A stretch of 64,000 nucleotides of DNA from Streptomyces sp. S4.7. GTDB lineage: Bacteria > Actinomycetota > Actinomycetes > Streptomycetales > Streptomycetaceae. A program made the translations under genes and the position numbers. Positions 9,126 to 16,646 of the stretch are shown in pieces. The notes beneath the pieces are model-generated. The model did not search any database. It was given only the letters and a program-made list of their open reading frames with translations, and had not been told where the DNA came from. Location of the stretch: assembly GCF_010384365.1 (NCBI RefSeq), contig NZ_CP048397.1:6820001-6884000 (forward strand), in the 5' to 3' direction. Within the stretch, counting starts at the first letter, position 1. Each line of letters begins with the position of its first letter.

Positions 9126-9153
9126 GCCTGTTTCGGAGAAATCCGAAACAGGC
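9126..9153 (+). terminator. Terminator of tRNA-Pro
   Basis: A perfect 12-base stem, GCCTGTTTCGGA / TCCGAAACAGGC, with loop GAAA, followed seven bases later by a run of five T (9161-9165). A related hairpin follows the second tRNA-Pro copy. Confidence 0.85.
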
Positions 9154-9157
9154 TTGA

Positions 9158-9346
9158 TCATTTTTGTGGACCGGGGGCCGGCGTCCTTGACCGGGTCAGG
9201 ATCATGGCGATCGGACTCGGGGGTGAGAGCGGTGCGCGCGGCACGCTGAAGTGGGCCGAAAGCGCCGCCCCGGCCGCCGTGATCTCGCGTACATCCGGGT
9301 GCGGGTAGCGCTCGGTCGTGGTGTGTGAACCGTGGCCGGCGATCAC
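9158..9346 (-). pseudogene. C-terminal remnant of a tyrosine recombinase (integrase)
   Basis: The frame reads AGHGSHTTTERYPHPD followed by VREITAAGAALSAHFS. This matches the end of a tyrosine-recombinase catalytic domain: a GH motif, then nine residues to the nucleophilic tyrosine in TERY, the same spacing as in XerC-type enzymes, and then the tail seen in actinomycete integrases. Everything before the GH is missing in this frame; a stop codon lies just upstream and the neighbouring frame carries a short possible continuation (DEVHEG), suggesting a frameshift. The fragment ends close to the 3' end of tRNA-Pro, the arrangement expected for an int gene next to its attachment site. It is non-functional and probably the last trace of an integrated pSAM2-like element. 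Confidence 0.7.
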
Positions 9347-9569
9347 CCTTCGTGGACTTCATCCTGAGCCGCAACGCCGAGGGCCTGCCAATCCCCGCGC
9401 CATGGTTGTTCTCACGCGGGCGCGATCACGGTGTGAGTGCGGTGTCCCCTTCTCTGTTTCGAGGGCTTTACGGGTGTTTCAGCCGGGAGGGGCGGGTATT
9501 CGACGCCGCCGACGGGGATGTCGAGGCACGGCGAACAGAACCGAGAACAGCACACCGAGGGAGCCGGAG

Positions 9570-10754
9570 ATGCGCGCACTGACCTGGCAGGGCAAGCGGG
9601 ACGTCCGGGTGGAGACCGTTCCCGATCCGCGGATCGAGGACACGACCGACATCATCGTGAGGATCACCTCCACCGGCATCTGTGGTTCGGACCTGCATCT
9701 GTACGAGGTCCTTGGGCCCTACCTCGATCCGGGAGACATCCTGGGCCATGAGCCGATGGGAATCGTGGAGGAGATCGGTCCCGAGGTGACCTCACTGGCA
9801 CCCGGGGACCGGGTCGTCATCCCGTTCAACGTCTCGTGCGGGCACTGCTACATGTGCGACCAGGGGCTTCAGTCGCAGTGCGAGACCACCCAGGTGCGGG
9901 AGCACGGGATGGGTGCCTCGCTCTTCGGTTACACGAAGTTGTACGGTCAGGTGCCCGGCGGCCAGGCGGAGTTGTTGCGCGTACCGTTCGGCGACAGGCT
10001 GCCCGTCAAGGTGCCGCACGGCCCGCCGGACGACCGGTTCGTGTATCTGTCGGACGTGCTGCCGACCGCCTGGCAGGCCGTCGAGTACGCGGCGATCCCG
10101 CCCGGCGGTACGGTCACCGTCCTCGGGCTCGGGCCGATCGGCGCGATGGCCGCACGGATCGCCCAGCACCGCGGCGCGAGCCTGGTCGTGGGTGTCGACC
10201 TCGTACCTGAACGCCTGACCCGCGCCGCCGCGCACGGCGTGAAGTGTCTCGACCTGCGCAGGCACGGCAAGGACCTCGGCGACGCCATCCGTGACTTGAC
10301 CGACGGGCGCGGCACCGACGCGGTGATCGACGCGGTGGGCATGGAGGCCCACGGCGCGCCCCTGGCCAAGGCCGCCCACTGGGCGGTGGGGCTCATGCCC
10401 GACGCCGTGGGCGAGCGTCTCATGGGCACCATGGGCGTCGACCGGCTCAGCGCCGTCCACGCGGCGATCGACATCGTTCGCAGGGGCGGCACGATCTCCT
10501 TGTCCGGCGTCTACGGCGGCGTGGCCGACCCGCTGCCGCTGCTGACCATGTTCGACAAGCAGATCCAGCTCCGGATGGGCCAGGCCAATGTCAGACGCTG
10601 GGTCGACGACATCCTGCCGCTGCTCACCGACGAGGACACGCTGGGTGTCGACACGTTCGCGACCCACCGGCTGCCGCTGGAAGAAGCCCCGCAGGCGTAC
10701 AAGACGTTCCAGGACAAGCGCGACGGGATGATCAAGACGCTGCTCGTTCCCTGA
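9570..10754 (+). CDS. Zinc-dependent alcohol dehydrogenase (glutathione-independent formaldehyde dehydrogenase-like)
   Basis: A medium-chain dehydrogenase of 394 residues. Catalytic zinc ligands are in TGICGSDLH and GHEPMG, the structural zinc loop is CGHCYMCDQGLQSQC, and the nucleotide-binding motif is GLGPIGAMAA. A long insertion, DAVGMEAHGAPLAK with a segment up to VHAAIDIVRRGG, is typical of the long-chain glutathione-independent formaldehyde/alcohol dehydrogenase group rather than of classical ADH. ATG 9570 is preceded by GAGGGAG at a good distance. It stands alone between the integrase remnant and a deleted SDR gene. Likely NAD-dependent oxidation of a small alcohol or aldehyde hydrate; the physiological substrate is not evident. 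Confidence 0.9.
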   Translation: MRALTWQGKRDVRVETVPDPRIEDTTDIIVRITSTGICGSDLHLYEVLGPYLDPGDILGHEPMGIVEEIGPEVTSLAPGDRVVIPFNVSCGHCYMCDQGLQSQCETTQVREHGMGASLFGYTKLYGQVPGGQAELLRVPFGDRLPVKVPHGPPDDRFVYLSDVLPTAWQAVEYAAIPPGGTVTVLGLGPIGAMAARIAQHRGASLVVGVDLVPERLTRAAAHGVKCLDLRRHGKDLGDAIRDLTDGRGTDAVIDAVGMEAHGAPLAKAAHWAVGLMPDAVGERLMGTMGVDRLSAVHAAIDIVRRGGTISLSGVYGGVADPLPLLTMFDKQIQLRMGQANVRRWVDDILPLLTDEDTLGVDTFATHRLPLEEAPQAYKTFQDKRDGMIKTLLVP

Positions 10755-10794
10755 CGCGTGAGCGCGAGCGACGCGAAGTTGCTGCAGGTGCCGT

Positions 10795-10834
10795 GAGCCC
10801 GGCGTATCTCCCTCGGCGGGCGTACGCCGGGCTC
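10795..10834. terminator. Bidirectional hairpin terminator
   Basis: GAGCCCGGCGTA (10795-10806) pairs with TACGCCGGGCTC (10823-10834), a perfect 12-base stem with a 16-base loop between the dehydrogenase and the convergent SDR remnant. Confidence 0.7.
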
Positions 10835-10857
10835 AGTCGTCACAGGCTCGCAGAGCG

Positions 10858-11061
10858 TCAGGGGAGTGGTGTGCCGCCGGTGGCGTTGACGATCTCGGCG
10901 GTGATGTCCGTGAGGAGCCCGTGGCCCTTGTAGGACTCCTCGCCGTGGTCCGGCGGCGGGTCCATCGGACCGCTCCGGCCCGGATGCGACTGCTCCTGCT
11001 GAGGAAAGTCCGGCTGAGGGTACTTGGTCACCGGGTCCCTGGGCTCCTGTGTGTCGCTCAT
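10858..11061 (-). pseudogene. Short-chain dehydrogenase (general stress protein 39/YdaD type) with an internal in-frame deletion
   Basis: The 67-residue product begins MSDTQEPRDPVTKYPQPDF, continues to MDPPPDHGEESYKGHG and then jumps to TAEIVNATGGTPLP. The first part is the conserved N-terminal tail of the YdaD-like SDR family (KYPQPxFPxQxQxxPG, then MDPxPDHGEESYxGxGxL). The last part resembles the family's C-terminus (V-N-A/V-TGG-x-PLP). The whole Rossmann core with the glycine motif and the YxxxK active site, about 220-240 residues, is absent. The start is good: ATG with GGGGAGG upstream. So the reading frame survived a clean internal deletion, and a short peptide could still be made, but it cannot be an oxidoreductase. 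Confidence 0.75.
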
Positions 11062-11179
11062 CGCACCTCCCCTGTCGGTGAAAAGGGGGCACTCATCTGT
11101 TCCCGGAAAGGCGCGGTCGTATCGGCTTCGTCTCGGGGAGAGTCCCGCGAGTGGCCGACGGAGGCGGCATCGGCCGGTG

Positions 11180-11299
11180 CCTACGTGGCTCAGGAGCGGC
11201 GCCGCCGGCGCCGGCGGCGACCTGGCTCACCAGGATGTACACGCCCGCACCGAGGGCGTCGCCGCAGATGAAGAAGTAGAGCGGCGACGTGGTCAGCAC
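11180..11299 (-). pseudogene. N-terminal remnant of an APC-family amino-acid permease
   Basis: The minus-strand frame reads LTTSPLYFFICGDALGAGV followed by YILVSQVAAGAGGA. This matches the first transmembrane helix of APC/CAT amino-acid transporters, in which a GDxLGAGIYxLVGxVAxExGG motif is conserved. After this helix the frame degenerates into arginine/proline-rich sequence and stops at 11093; the remaining ten or so helices are missing. Together with the deleted SDR next to it, this marks a decaying stretch. Confidence 0.6.
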
Positions 11300-11492
11300 C
11301 CTCTTGGGCGGATCGGTGATCCCGGCGCTTCTGGGCTGGTAGGGCGGCTTTCACACGCCCCTGTGTACCCGACTCGGCAGCCGACAAGCGGCGGCTCCGC
11401 CGAACGCCTGGGACAGTGAGAGACATGCGGCCGAGCGCGCCGGGACCTGGCGGTCGGCCCACTCGGGGCCGTTGACCAGGGCTGGAGGGCCG

Positions 11493-11948
11493 ATGGCCGT
11501 ACGACATCGATTGATCGAGCGGCCCGTGGCGGACGTCTGGGCGGTGCTCGCGGACGGTTCGCGCTACGGCGACTGGGTGGTCGGTACATCTGACTCTCGC
11601 CCCCAGGAGGGGGCGTGGCCGGAGGTCGGCTCCGGCATCACGTACACGATCCGGCTGGGGCGATGCGCGGTGTCGGGCAGCACGGTTGTCCGGCGGTGCG
11701 AGGAGCCCGGTGTGCTGGAGCTGGAGGCCGACAGCGGCCGGCTCGGTACCGCGCGGATCGCCGTGGAGGTCCGCCCGTGGGGCGAGAACGCCCTGGTGAT
11801 CATCGACGAGCACCCGCTGCGCGGACCGGGCGGCCTGCTCCACAACACGGCCGTGGACGCCCTGATCCAGCTCCGTCACCGCACCATGCTCGCCCGATTG
11901 GCGGACGTGGTGGAGCACTCTCCCGCCCACCCGCGCGCAGCCATCTGA
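11493..11948 (+). CDS. SRPBCC-family protein (polyketide cyclase/START-like fold)
   Basis: A single-domain protein of 151 residues with the opening typical of SRPBCC proteins: MAVRHRLIERPVADVWAVLA then DGSRYGDWVVGTSDSRP, and a WPEVGSGITYTIRLG strand. Members of this fold form a hydrophobic pocket and bind lipids or small aromatic ligands; many Streptomyces paralogues have no known ligand. GGAGGG lies directly before the ATG. It is 75 bases upstream of the FAD-dependent oxidoreductase and in the same direction, with which SRPBCC genes are often paired, so the two may be co-transcribed. Function remains inferred from fold only. Confidence 0.8.
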   Translation: MAVRHRLIERPVADVWAVLADGSRYGDWVVGTSDSRPQEGAWPEVGSGITYTIRLGRCAVSGSTVVRRCEEPGVLELEADSGRLGTARIAVEVRPWGENALVIIDEHPLRGPGGLLHNTAVDALIQLRHRTMLARLADVVEHSPAHPRAAI

Positions 11949-12023
11949 ACCGGACGCGCGGCCGTGTGCCCGCGCGGCCGTCCCGGCCCGGACACGGGCC
12001 CGACGAGAACCCCAGGAGGAGCC

Positions 12024-13685
12024 ATGCCGGACGCGGTGGTCATCGGCGCCGGACCCAACGGTCTCGTCGCGGCGAATCTGCTCGCCGACGCCGGATGGAG
12101 CGTCGAGGTCCTTGAGGCGCAGCCGGAACCGGGCGGGGCCGTCCGCAGCGACCGGGGCGTCCATCCCGACTATGTGAGTGACCTGTTCAGCGCCTTCTAT
12201 CCGCTCGCCGCCGCGTCACCGATTTTCGCGGACCTGGAGCTTCAGCGGGAGGGGTTCGACTGGGCGCGCGCACCCCGCGTCCTGGCGCATCCGCTCCCCG
12301 ACGGGCGCTGCGCCGTCCTCGCACAAGGGGCGGCGGACACCGCCGCGAACCTCGACACGTTCGAGCTGGGCGACGGGGCGGCGTGGCTCGACCTCTGCGC
12401 GACCTGGAACCGCCTGGGCCCCGACATCATCCGTGCCCTCTTCACCCCCTTCCCTCCGGTACGGGCAGGGGTCCGCCTTGCCGCCCGGCTCCGGAACGCC
12501 GGCGGTCTGCGGCTGGCCCGGCGCCTGGTCCTGCCGGTCCGGCGTCTCGGGGAGGAGGAATTCCGCGGCGAGGGCGGCAGGCTGCTGCTCGCGGGCAACG
12601 CGCTGCACGCGGACCTCGGCCCCGAGGCGGCGGGCAGCGGCGGCTTCGGCTGGCTGATGTCCATGCTCGGGCAGACCTACGGATTTCCGGTGCCCGTCGG
12701 TGGGGCCGGTGCGCTCACAGCGTCCCTGGTGCGGCGTCTTGAGCGGCGTGGCGGGGTGGTCCGGTGCGGGGAGCGGGTGACCGAGGTCGTCGTACGGGGC
12801 GGCCGGGCCGTCGGCGTACGTACGCAGAGCGGCGAACCCGTACCGGCGTCCCGCGCCGTCCTCGCCGACGTGGGCGCGCCCGCGCTGTACGGCGAACTCG
12901 TCGACGAGGCCCATCTGCCCGGTCAGGTGCTGGACGATCTGCGCCGGTTCCAGTGGGACTTCGCGACCTTCAAGGTCGACTGGGCGCTGAACGGACCGGT
13001 GCCCTGGACGGCGCCGGAGGCAGCGACGGCGGGGACTGTCCATCTGGCCGACGGCGTCGACGGGCTCACCCGCTTCGCCGCTCAGCTCTCCATGGGGCAG
13101 GTACCCGACCGCCCCTTCCTCCTCTTCGGACAGATGACCACGGCCGACGCCACTCGCTCCCCGGCCGGCACCGAATCGGCCTGGGCGTACACACACGTCC
13201 CGCACCGCATCAAGGGCGACGCGGGCAAGGACGGCCTCACCGGGACGTGGGACCGGCGGGAACAGGAAGCCATGGCCGACCGCATCGAGAGCGAGGTCGA
13301 ACGCTGGGCGCCGGGTTTCCGCTCGCGCATCAGGGCCCGCCGGCTCCTCGCGCCGCCCACCCTCCAGTCGATGGACGCCAACCTGCACGGCGGCGCCATC
13401 AACAGCGGCACCACGGCCATGCACCAGCAACTGGTGTTCCGCCCGGCGCCCGGCACCGGGCGGCCGGAGACCCCGGTCAAGGGACTGTACCTGGCCTCCG
13501 CTGCCGCCCACCCCGGCGGCGGCGTGCACGGGGCGCCGGGCGCGAACGCGGCCCGTGCCGCACTGTGTGGCCGGACCGATCGGTGTTTCCCACCGCCCGG
13601 CTTCCCGTGGGCCGTACGAGCCGGACAGAACGCCCCGGCGAGGCCGCGCGCTGAGGACCGGCCCGTCACGGAGCCGGACGTGTGA
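12024..13685 (+). CDS. FAD/NAD(P)-dependent oxidoreductase, phytoene desaturase-like (CrtI family)
   Basis: A 553-residue flavoprotein. The N-terminus VVIGAGPNGLVAANLLADAG followed by the ExQPEPGG segment is the dinucleotide-binding fold and the GG motif of CrtI-type desaturases/isomerases. Near the end, GLYLASAAAHPGGGVHGAPG matches the conserved C-terminal FAD-contact motif of the family (LYLxGxxxHPGGGVxGxxG). AGGAGGA is well placed before ATG 12024. The last 40 residues after the motif are low-complexity and may be a tail. No carotenoid genes are nearby, so it is more likely one of the CrtI-like paralogues of unknown substrate that accompany SRPBCC proteins. The family acts on polyenes or related lipids. 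Confidence 0.88.
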   Translation: MPDAVVIGAGPNGLVAANLLADAGWSVEVLEAQPEPGGAVRSDRGVHPDYVSDLFSAFYPLAAASPIFADLELQREGFDWARAPRVLAHPLPDGRCAVLAQGAADTAANLDTFELGDGAAWLDLCATWNRLGPDIIRALFTPFPPVRAGVRLAARLRNAGGLRLARRLVLPVRRLGEEEFRGEGGRLLLAGNALHADLGPEAAGSGGFGWLMSMLGQTYGFPVPVGGAGALTASLVRRLERRGGVVRCGERVTEVVVRGGRAVGVRTQSGEPVPASRAVLADVGAPALYGELVDEAHLPGQVLDDLRRFQWDFATFKVDWALNGPVPWTAPEAATAGTVHLADGVDGLTRFAAQLSMGQVPDRPFLLFGQMTTADATRSPAGTESAWAYTHVPHRIKGDAGKDGLTGTWDRREQEAMADRIESEVERWAPGFRSRIRARRLLAPPTLQSMDANLHGGAINSGTTAMHQQLVFRPAPGTGRPETPVKGLYLASAAAHPGGGVHGAPGANAARAALCGRTDRCFPPPGFPWAVRAGQNAPARPRAEDRPVTEPDV

Positions 13686-13883
13686 TCTGCGACTGATGTG
13701 GGCCGCGCCGTGAGAAGCGCGACTTCGTGGGCACGGGAGGACAGTGACAGATATGACGTATGTGCTCCGTGGTGTGGTTGCTCCTGCATCCGGAAGAGAT
13801 GAGCTCTTCCTCCCCACGACCCGTCCGACCGGCCGTCCCGGCGGCCCGAACCCGGCGGGACCGCAGAGCGACGAGGTGAGCCG

Positions 13884-14570
13884 ATGCTCGGTCTGATCGG
13901 TACGTACGACAAGGGCGGCCGGGTGATGCTGCCGCGCGGCGTCTACGGGCCCCAGGAGGACACGCTGCTGCTGCGCGACGCGCTGGAACGGGAGACGGTC
14001 GGTACGGGGACGGCGGTCCTGGACGTGGGAACGGGGTCGGGCTTTCTCGCACTCGCCGCGGCGCGGCGGGGCGCGCGGGTGACCGCTGTCGACCGCACCC
14101 GCCGCGCGGTTCTCGCCACACGCCTGAACGCGGTGCTCGCCGGGCTGAGCGTCGAGGCCGTCCGTGGCGATCTTCTGGCCCCCGCCGTCGGCAGGCGGTT
14201 CCATCTCATCCTGAGCAATCCGCCGTACGTACCCGCGCCTGACGCCGGCCTGCCTGTCCGGGGCCCCGCCAGGGCGTGGGACGCGGGCCACGACGGACGC
14301 CTGCTCATCGACCGCCTGTGCGACGGAGCGGCCGGGTCGCTCCACCCTGGTGGGGCACTGCTCCTCGTTCACTCGGCGTTGTGCGGGGTATCCGACACCC
14401 TGGGCATGCTGGAGCGCGCGGGCTTGCCGGCCGAGGTGACGGATCGCTGCTCCGTGCCCTTCGGTCCCGTCCTTGACTCGCGGCGGCAGTGGCTGCTGGA
14501 CCGCGGCCTGATCGCGCCCGGCGACAACAACGAAGAGCTGGTGATCATCCGTGCCGAACGCGCTGCGTGA
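13884..14570 (+). CDS. HemK2/MTQ2-family class I methyltransferase
   Basis: A 228-residue SAM-dependent methyltransferase. Motif I is VLDVGTGSGFLALAAA (about residues 45-60) and the catalytic motif is LSNPPYVP (about 108-115), the NPPY signature of glutamine-N5 and amino-group methyltransferases. The short length and the segment YGPQEDTLLLRDAL match the HemK2 group (stand-alone, unlike PrmC with its extra helical domain). ATG 13884 begins the frame; GAGG lies eight bases upstream. Its end overlaps the CDGSH gene by 20 bases, and that gene overlaps the diiron gene by four, so three proteins are translated as a unit. A true release-factor substrate is doubtful; a partner-linked substrate is possible. 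Confidence 0.88.
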   Translation: MLGLIGTYDKGGRVMLPRGVYGPQEDTLLLRDALERETVGTGTAVLDVGTGSGFLALAAARRGARVTAVDRTRRAVLATRLNAVLAGLSVEAVRGDLLAPAVGRRFHLILSNPPYVPAPDAGLPVRGPARAWDAGHDGRLLIDRLCDGAAGSLHPGGALLLVHSALCGVSDTLGMLERAGLPAEVTDRCSVPFGPVLDSRRQWLLDRGLIAPGDNNEELVIIRAERAA

Positions 14571-14832
14571 GACACTCTGCCGCGTCACCCCGACACGGGA
14601 CGGGCCTCTCCTGATAGAGGGGCCGGTGGAGGTGACCCTGGACAACGGGAGCACGGTGCGTTCGGACCGGTTCACCGTGGCCCTGTGCGCGTGCCGGCGC
14701 AGCAGGACCTATCCCTGGTGCGACACCAGCCACCGTCGCAGAGGCGGGGGCGCCGGGGCGCCCCGGGCCGGTTCGGGCCATGACCGCGATTCGAACGACG
14801 CGAGTGATGCCGCTGAGGGGGCCGACGAGTGA
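14551..14832 (+). CDS. CDGSH-type [2Fe-2S] iron-sulfur protein
   Basis: A 93-residue protein. The core CACRRSRTYPWCDTSH fits the CDGSH cluster-binding pattern C-x-C-x(2)-(S/T)-x(3)-P-x-C-D-(G/x)-(S/x)-H, with three cysteines and one histidine as ligands of a redox-active, acid-labile [2Fe-2S] cluster; the G of the eponymous motif is T here. Upstream, GPVEVTLDNGSTVRSDRFTVALC is the beta-rich part typical of bacterial CDGSH proteins. GTG 14551 lies inside the end of the methyltransferase gene. The C-terminal 25 residues are poorly conserved and glycine/acid-rich. Coupled to the iron-dependent oxidase downstream, it may act as its electron carrier or in its iron supply. Confidence 0.87.
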   Translation: MPNALRETLCRVTPTRDGPLLIEGPVEVTLDNGSTVRSDRFTVALCACRRSRTYPWCDTSHRRRGGGAGAPRAGSGHDRDSNDASDAAEGADE

Positions 14833-15851
14833 AGTCGGCGGAGCTGACCGAAGGGGAATCGGGCGGGCCCGTCCTGCCCACGGGCCGCGGCGCGTTGAGC
14901 GACCGGGTCCTCCGTGCGCTGCGGGGCCGTCCCGGCCGCGAGAATTGCGGGCCGTCGGGCGGCGCGGTTCACGAGGCCGATCCGTACGGCGAGGACCTGC
15001 ACCTGGCGCTCTACCTCTGCTACGAACTGCACTACCGCGGGTTCCAGGGCGTAGACCCCGCCTGGGAGTGGGACCCGGCCCTGCTCGGACTGCGGGCAGG
15101 ACTGGAACGGCGATTCCTGGACGCGCTGCGAACGGACACCGAAGACCGCCCCCACGGTGCCGACCGGGCGTTCGACGGCATCCTGGTCGAGCCGGTTCAC
15201 GGCACGGGGCTCTCGCACTTCCTCCAGGACGAGGGCCGGTTGTGGCAGTTGCGCGAATATGCCGCCCAGCGTTCGCTCTACCACCTCAAGGAAGCCGATC
15301 CGCATGCCTGGGTGATCCCGCGCTTGCAAGGCAGGGCCAAGGCGGCCATGGTCGCGGTGGAGTTCGACGAGTACGGCGGCGGCCGGGCCGACCGAATGCA
15401 CTCACGGCTCTTCGCGGACCTGATGACGGATCTCGGTCTCGACACGACGTACGGCCGCTACGTGGACGCCGCGACGGCGGAGACGCTGGCGAGCATCAAC
15501 CTGATGTCGATGTTCGGCCTGCACCGCGCGCTGCGCGGCGCCCTGGTGGGGCACTTCGCCGCCGTAGAAGTCACCTCGTCGCCCGCTTCCCGCCGACTGG
15601 CGCGGGCGATGCGCCGGGCGGACGCGGGAGAAGCGGCCGTGCACTTCTACACCGAGCACGTGGAGGCCGACGCCGTCCACGAACAGGTGGTGCGCCGCGA
15701 GGTGGTCGGCGGGCTGCTGGAGGACGAGCCATGGCTGGAGGCGGACGTGGCCTTCGGTGTCGCGGCCACCGACCTGCTGGACACTCGCGTCGGGGAACGG
15801 ACGCTCGCCGCCTGGCGCGCCGACCGCTCCAGTCTGCGCACACCGCTCTGA
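14829..15851 (+). CDS. Iron-containing redox enzyme of the haem-oxygenase-like diiron oxidase (HDO) superfamily
   Basis: A 340-residue, mainly helical protein. YELHYRGFQGVDPAWEW near residues 62-80 and HFYTEHVEADAVHEQVVRR near 272-290 are the E/H-rich helices that carry iron ligands in HDO proteins (E..H and E-x-D-x-x-H). The middle part, EYGGGRADRMHSRLFADLM, carries another conserved helix of the family. It starts with GTG overlapping the stop of the CDGSH gene (GTGA), which couples their translation. Known HDO enzymes cleave or hydroxylate amino acids, fatty acids or natural-product intermediates using O2; the actinobacterial members linked to CDGSH proteins have not, to my knowledge, been assigned a reaction. 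Confidence 0.85.
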   Translation: MKSAELTEGESGGPVLPTGRGALSDRVLRALRGRPGRENCGPSGGAVHEADPYGEDLHLALYLCYELHYRGFQGVDPAWEWDPALLGLRAGLERRFLDALRTDTEDRPHGADRAFDGILVEPVHGTGLSHFLQDEGRLWQLREYAAQRSLYHLKEADPHAWVIPRLQGRAKAAMVAVEFDEYGGGRADRMHSRLFADLMTDLGLDTTYGRYVDAATAETLASINLMSMFGLHRALRGALVGHFAAVEVTSSPASRRLARAMRRADAGEAAVHFYTEHVEADAVHEQVVRREVVGGLLEDEPWLEADVAFGVAATDLLDTRVGERTLAAWRADRSSLRTPL

Positions 15852-16088
15852 CAGCGCGCGGACACCCCTCCGGGTCTGCCGGGGGAAAACGTGCCGCCTG
15901 GGGGAGCACGTGTCTGAGGACGCACGTTTGCCCGGGCGCCTGCGGGTATTCGGGGGACGGGCACGGCATGAGACCCCTCGCCCGCGGTCACGGTGTCACG
16001 GGCTGCTGTCCACCGCAGGATGGCCGAGCCCGGATCTGCCGACGAAGATCCGCCTTGTACGTCCTGAGAGAGCTGTGTCCGCCCGCAC

Positions 16089-16518
16089 GAGCCCGACCGG
16101 GACCTGGACGGCGTGCGCACCCTCCGGGAGACCGTTCCGGAAGCGGGGGTGGTTCCGGTGGTGATCGCCCCGGCCAGGGGTGTGCTGGACGCGGGCGGGG
16201 ACCCGATCACCGTCCAGCGGACATGTGCCACCACAAGGTGAAGTTCGACGCGCTGCTCGTGGCGGGCGCGCCGGGACGGGGCGTCCGACGCGAAAGCAGG
16301 AACCGGTGCGACGACCGGCGGAGACGCGAACGACCCCCGGCTGGTGCTGCTCCTGGCGGAGGAGTTCCGGTACGGGAAGGCCGTCGGCGGCCGGCAGCAA
16401 GATGCGGCACTGGAGCAGGCGGGCATCCCCGCCCTCGCACCCCCGCGTCGTGACCGGCGAGCGTGGCAGCGGCGTACTGGAGCAGGTCGTCGAACGCCTC
16501 GACGCGCACCGTGTGTGA
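16089..16518 (+). pseudogene. Catalase (large KatE/HPII type) C-terminal domain remnant
   Basis: Fragments in three frames rebuild the DJ-1/PfpI-like C-terminal domain of large-subunit catalases. First frame: DLDGVRTLRETVPEAGVVPV then VIAPARGVLDAGGDPITVQR, ending in a stop. Second: VKFDALLVAGAPGRG. Third: RLVLLLAEEFRYGKAVGG. Last: VVTGERGSGVLEQVVERLDA followed by a stop at 16518. These are the order and spacing of the real domain, so at least three frameshifts and one stop separate the pieces. The haem-binding catalase body is not found upstream (15852-16088 has nothing recognisable), so the gene is both truncated and frameshifted. Not functional. Confidence 0.8.
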
Positions 16519-16581
16519 GGACGGCTCCCGGCCGCCGACCGGGCGAAGGAGTTCGGCCCGATCCCCGGCCGAGCGATGCAT

Positions 16582-16615
16582 GCGGTCCCACCGGTGAGTC
16601 CTGCGGTGGGACCGC
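16582..16615. terminator. Hairpin between catalase remnant and SDR gene
   Basis: GCGGTCCCACCG (16582-16593) pairs perfectly with CGGTGGGACCGC (16604-16615) across a ten-base loop, 32 bases beyond the stop of the convergent SDR gene. Confidence 0.7.
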
Positions 16616-16646
16616 GCGCATCGCGTGCGACCTCGCCGAAGGCACC

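Noticed and set aside
12216..14675. An 819-codon frame antisense to the oxidoreductase and methyltransferase genes, and similar very long frames at 5677-8376, 39049-40509 and 52010-54370
   Set aside because: They lie opposite genes with clear motifs, have arginine/glycine-rich composition and no domain; typical of 70% GC DNA.
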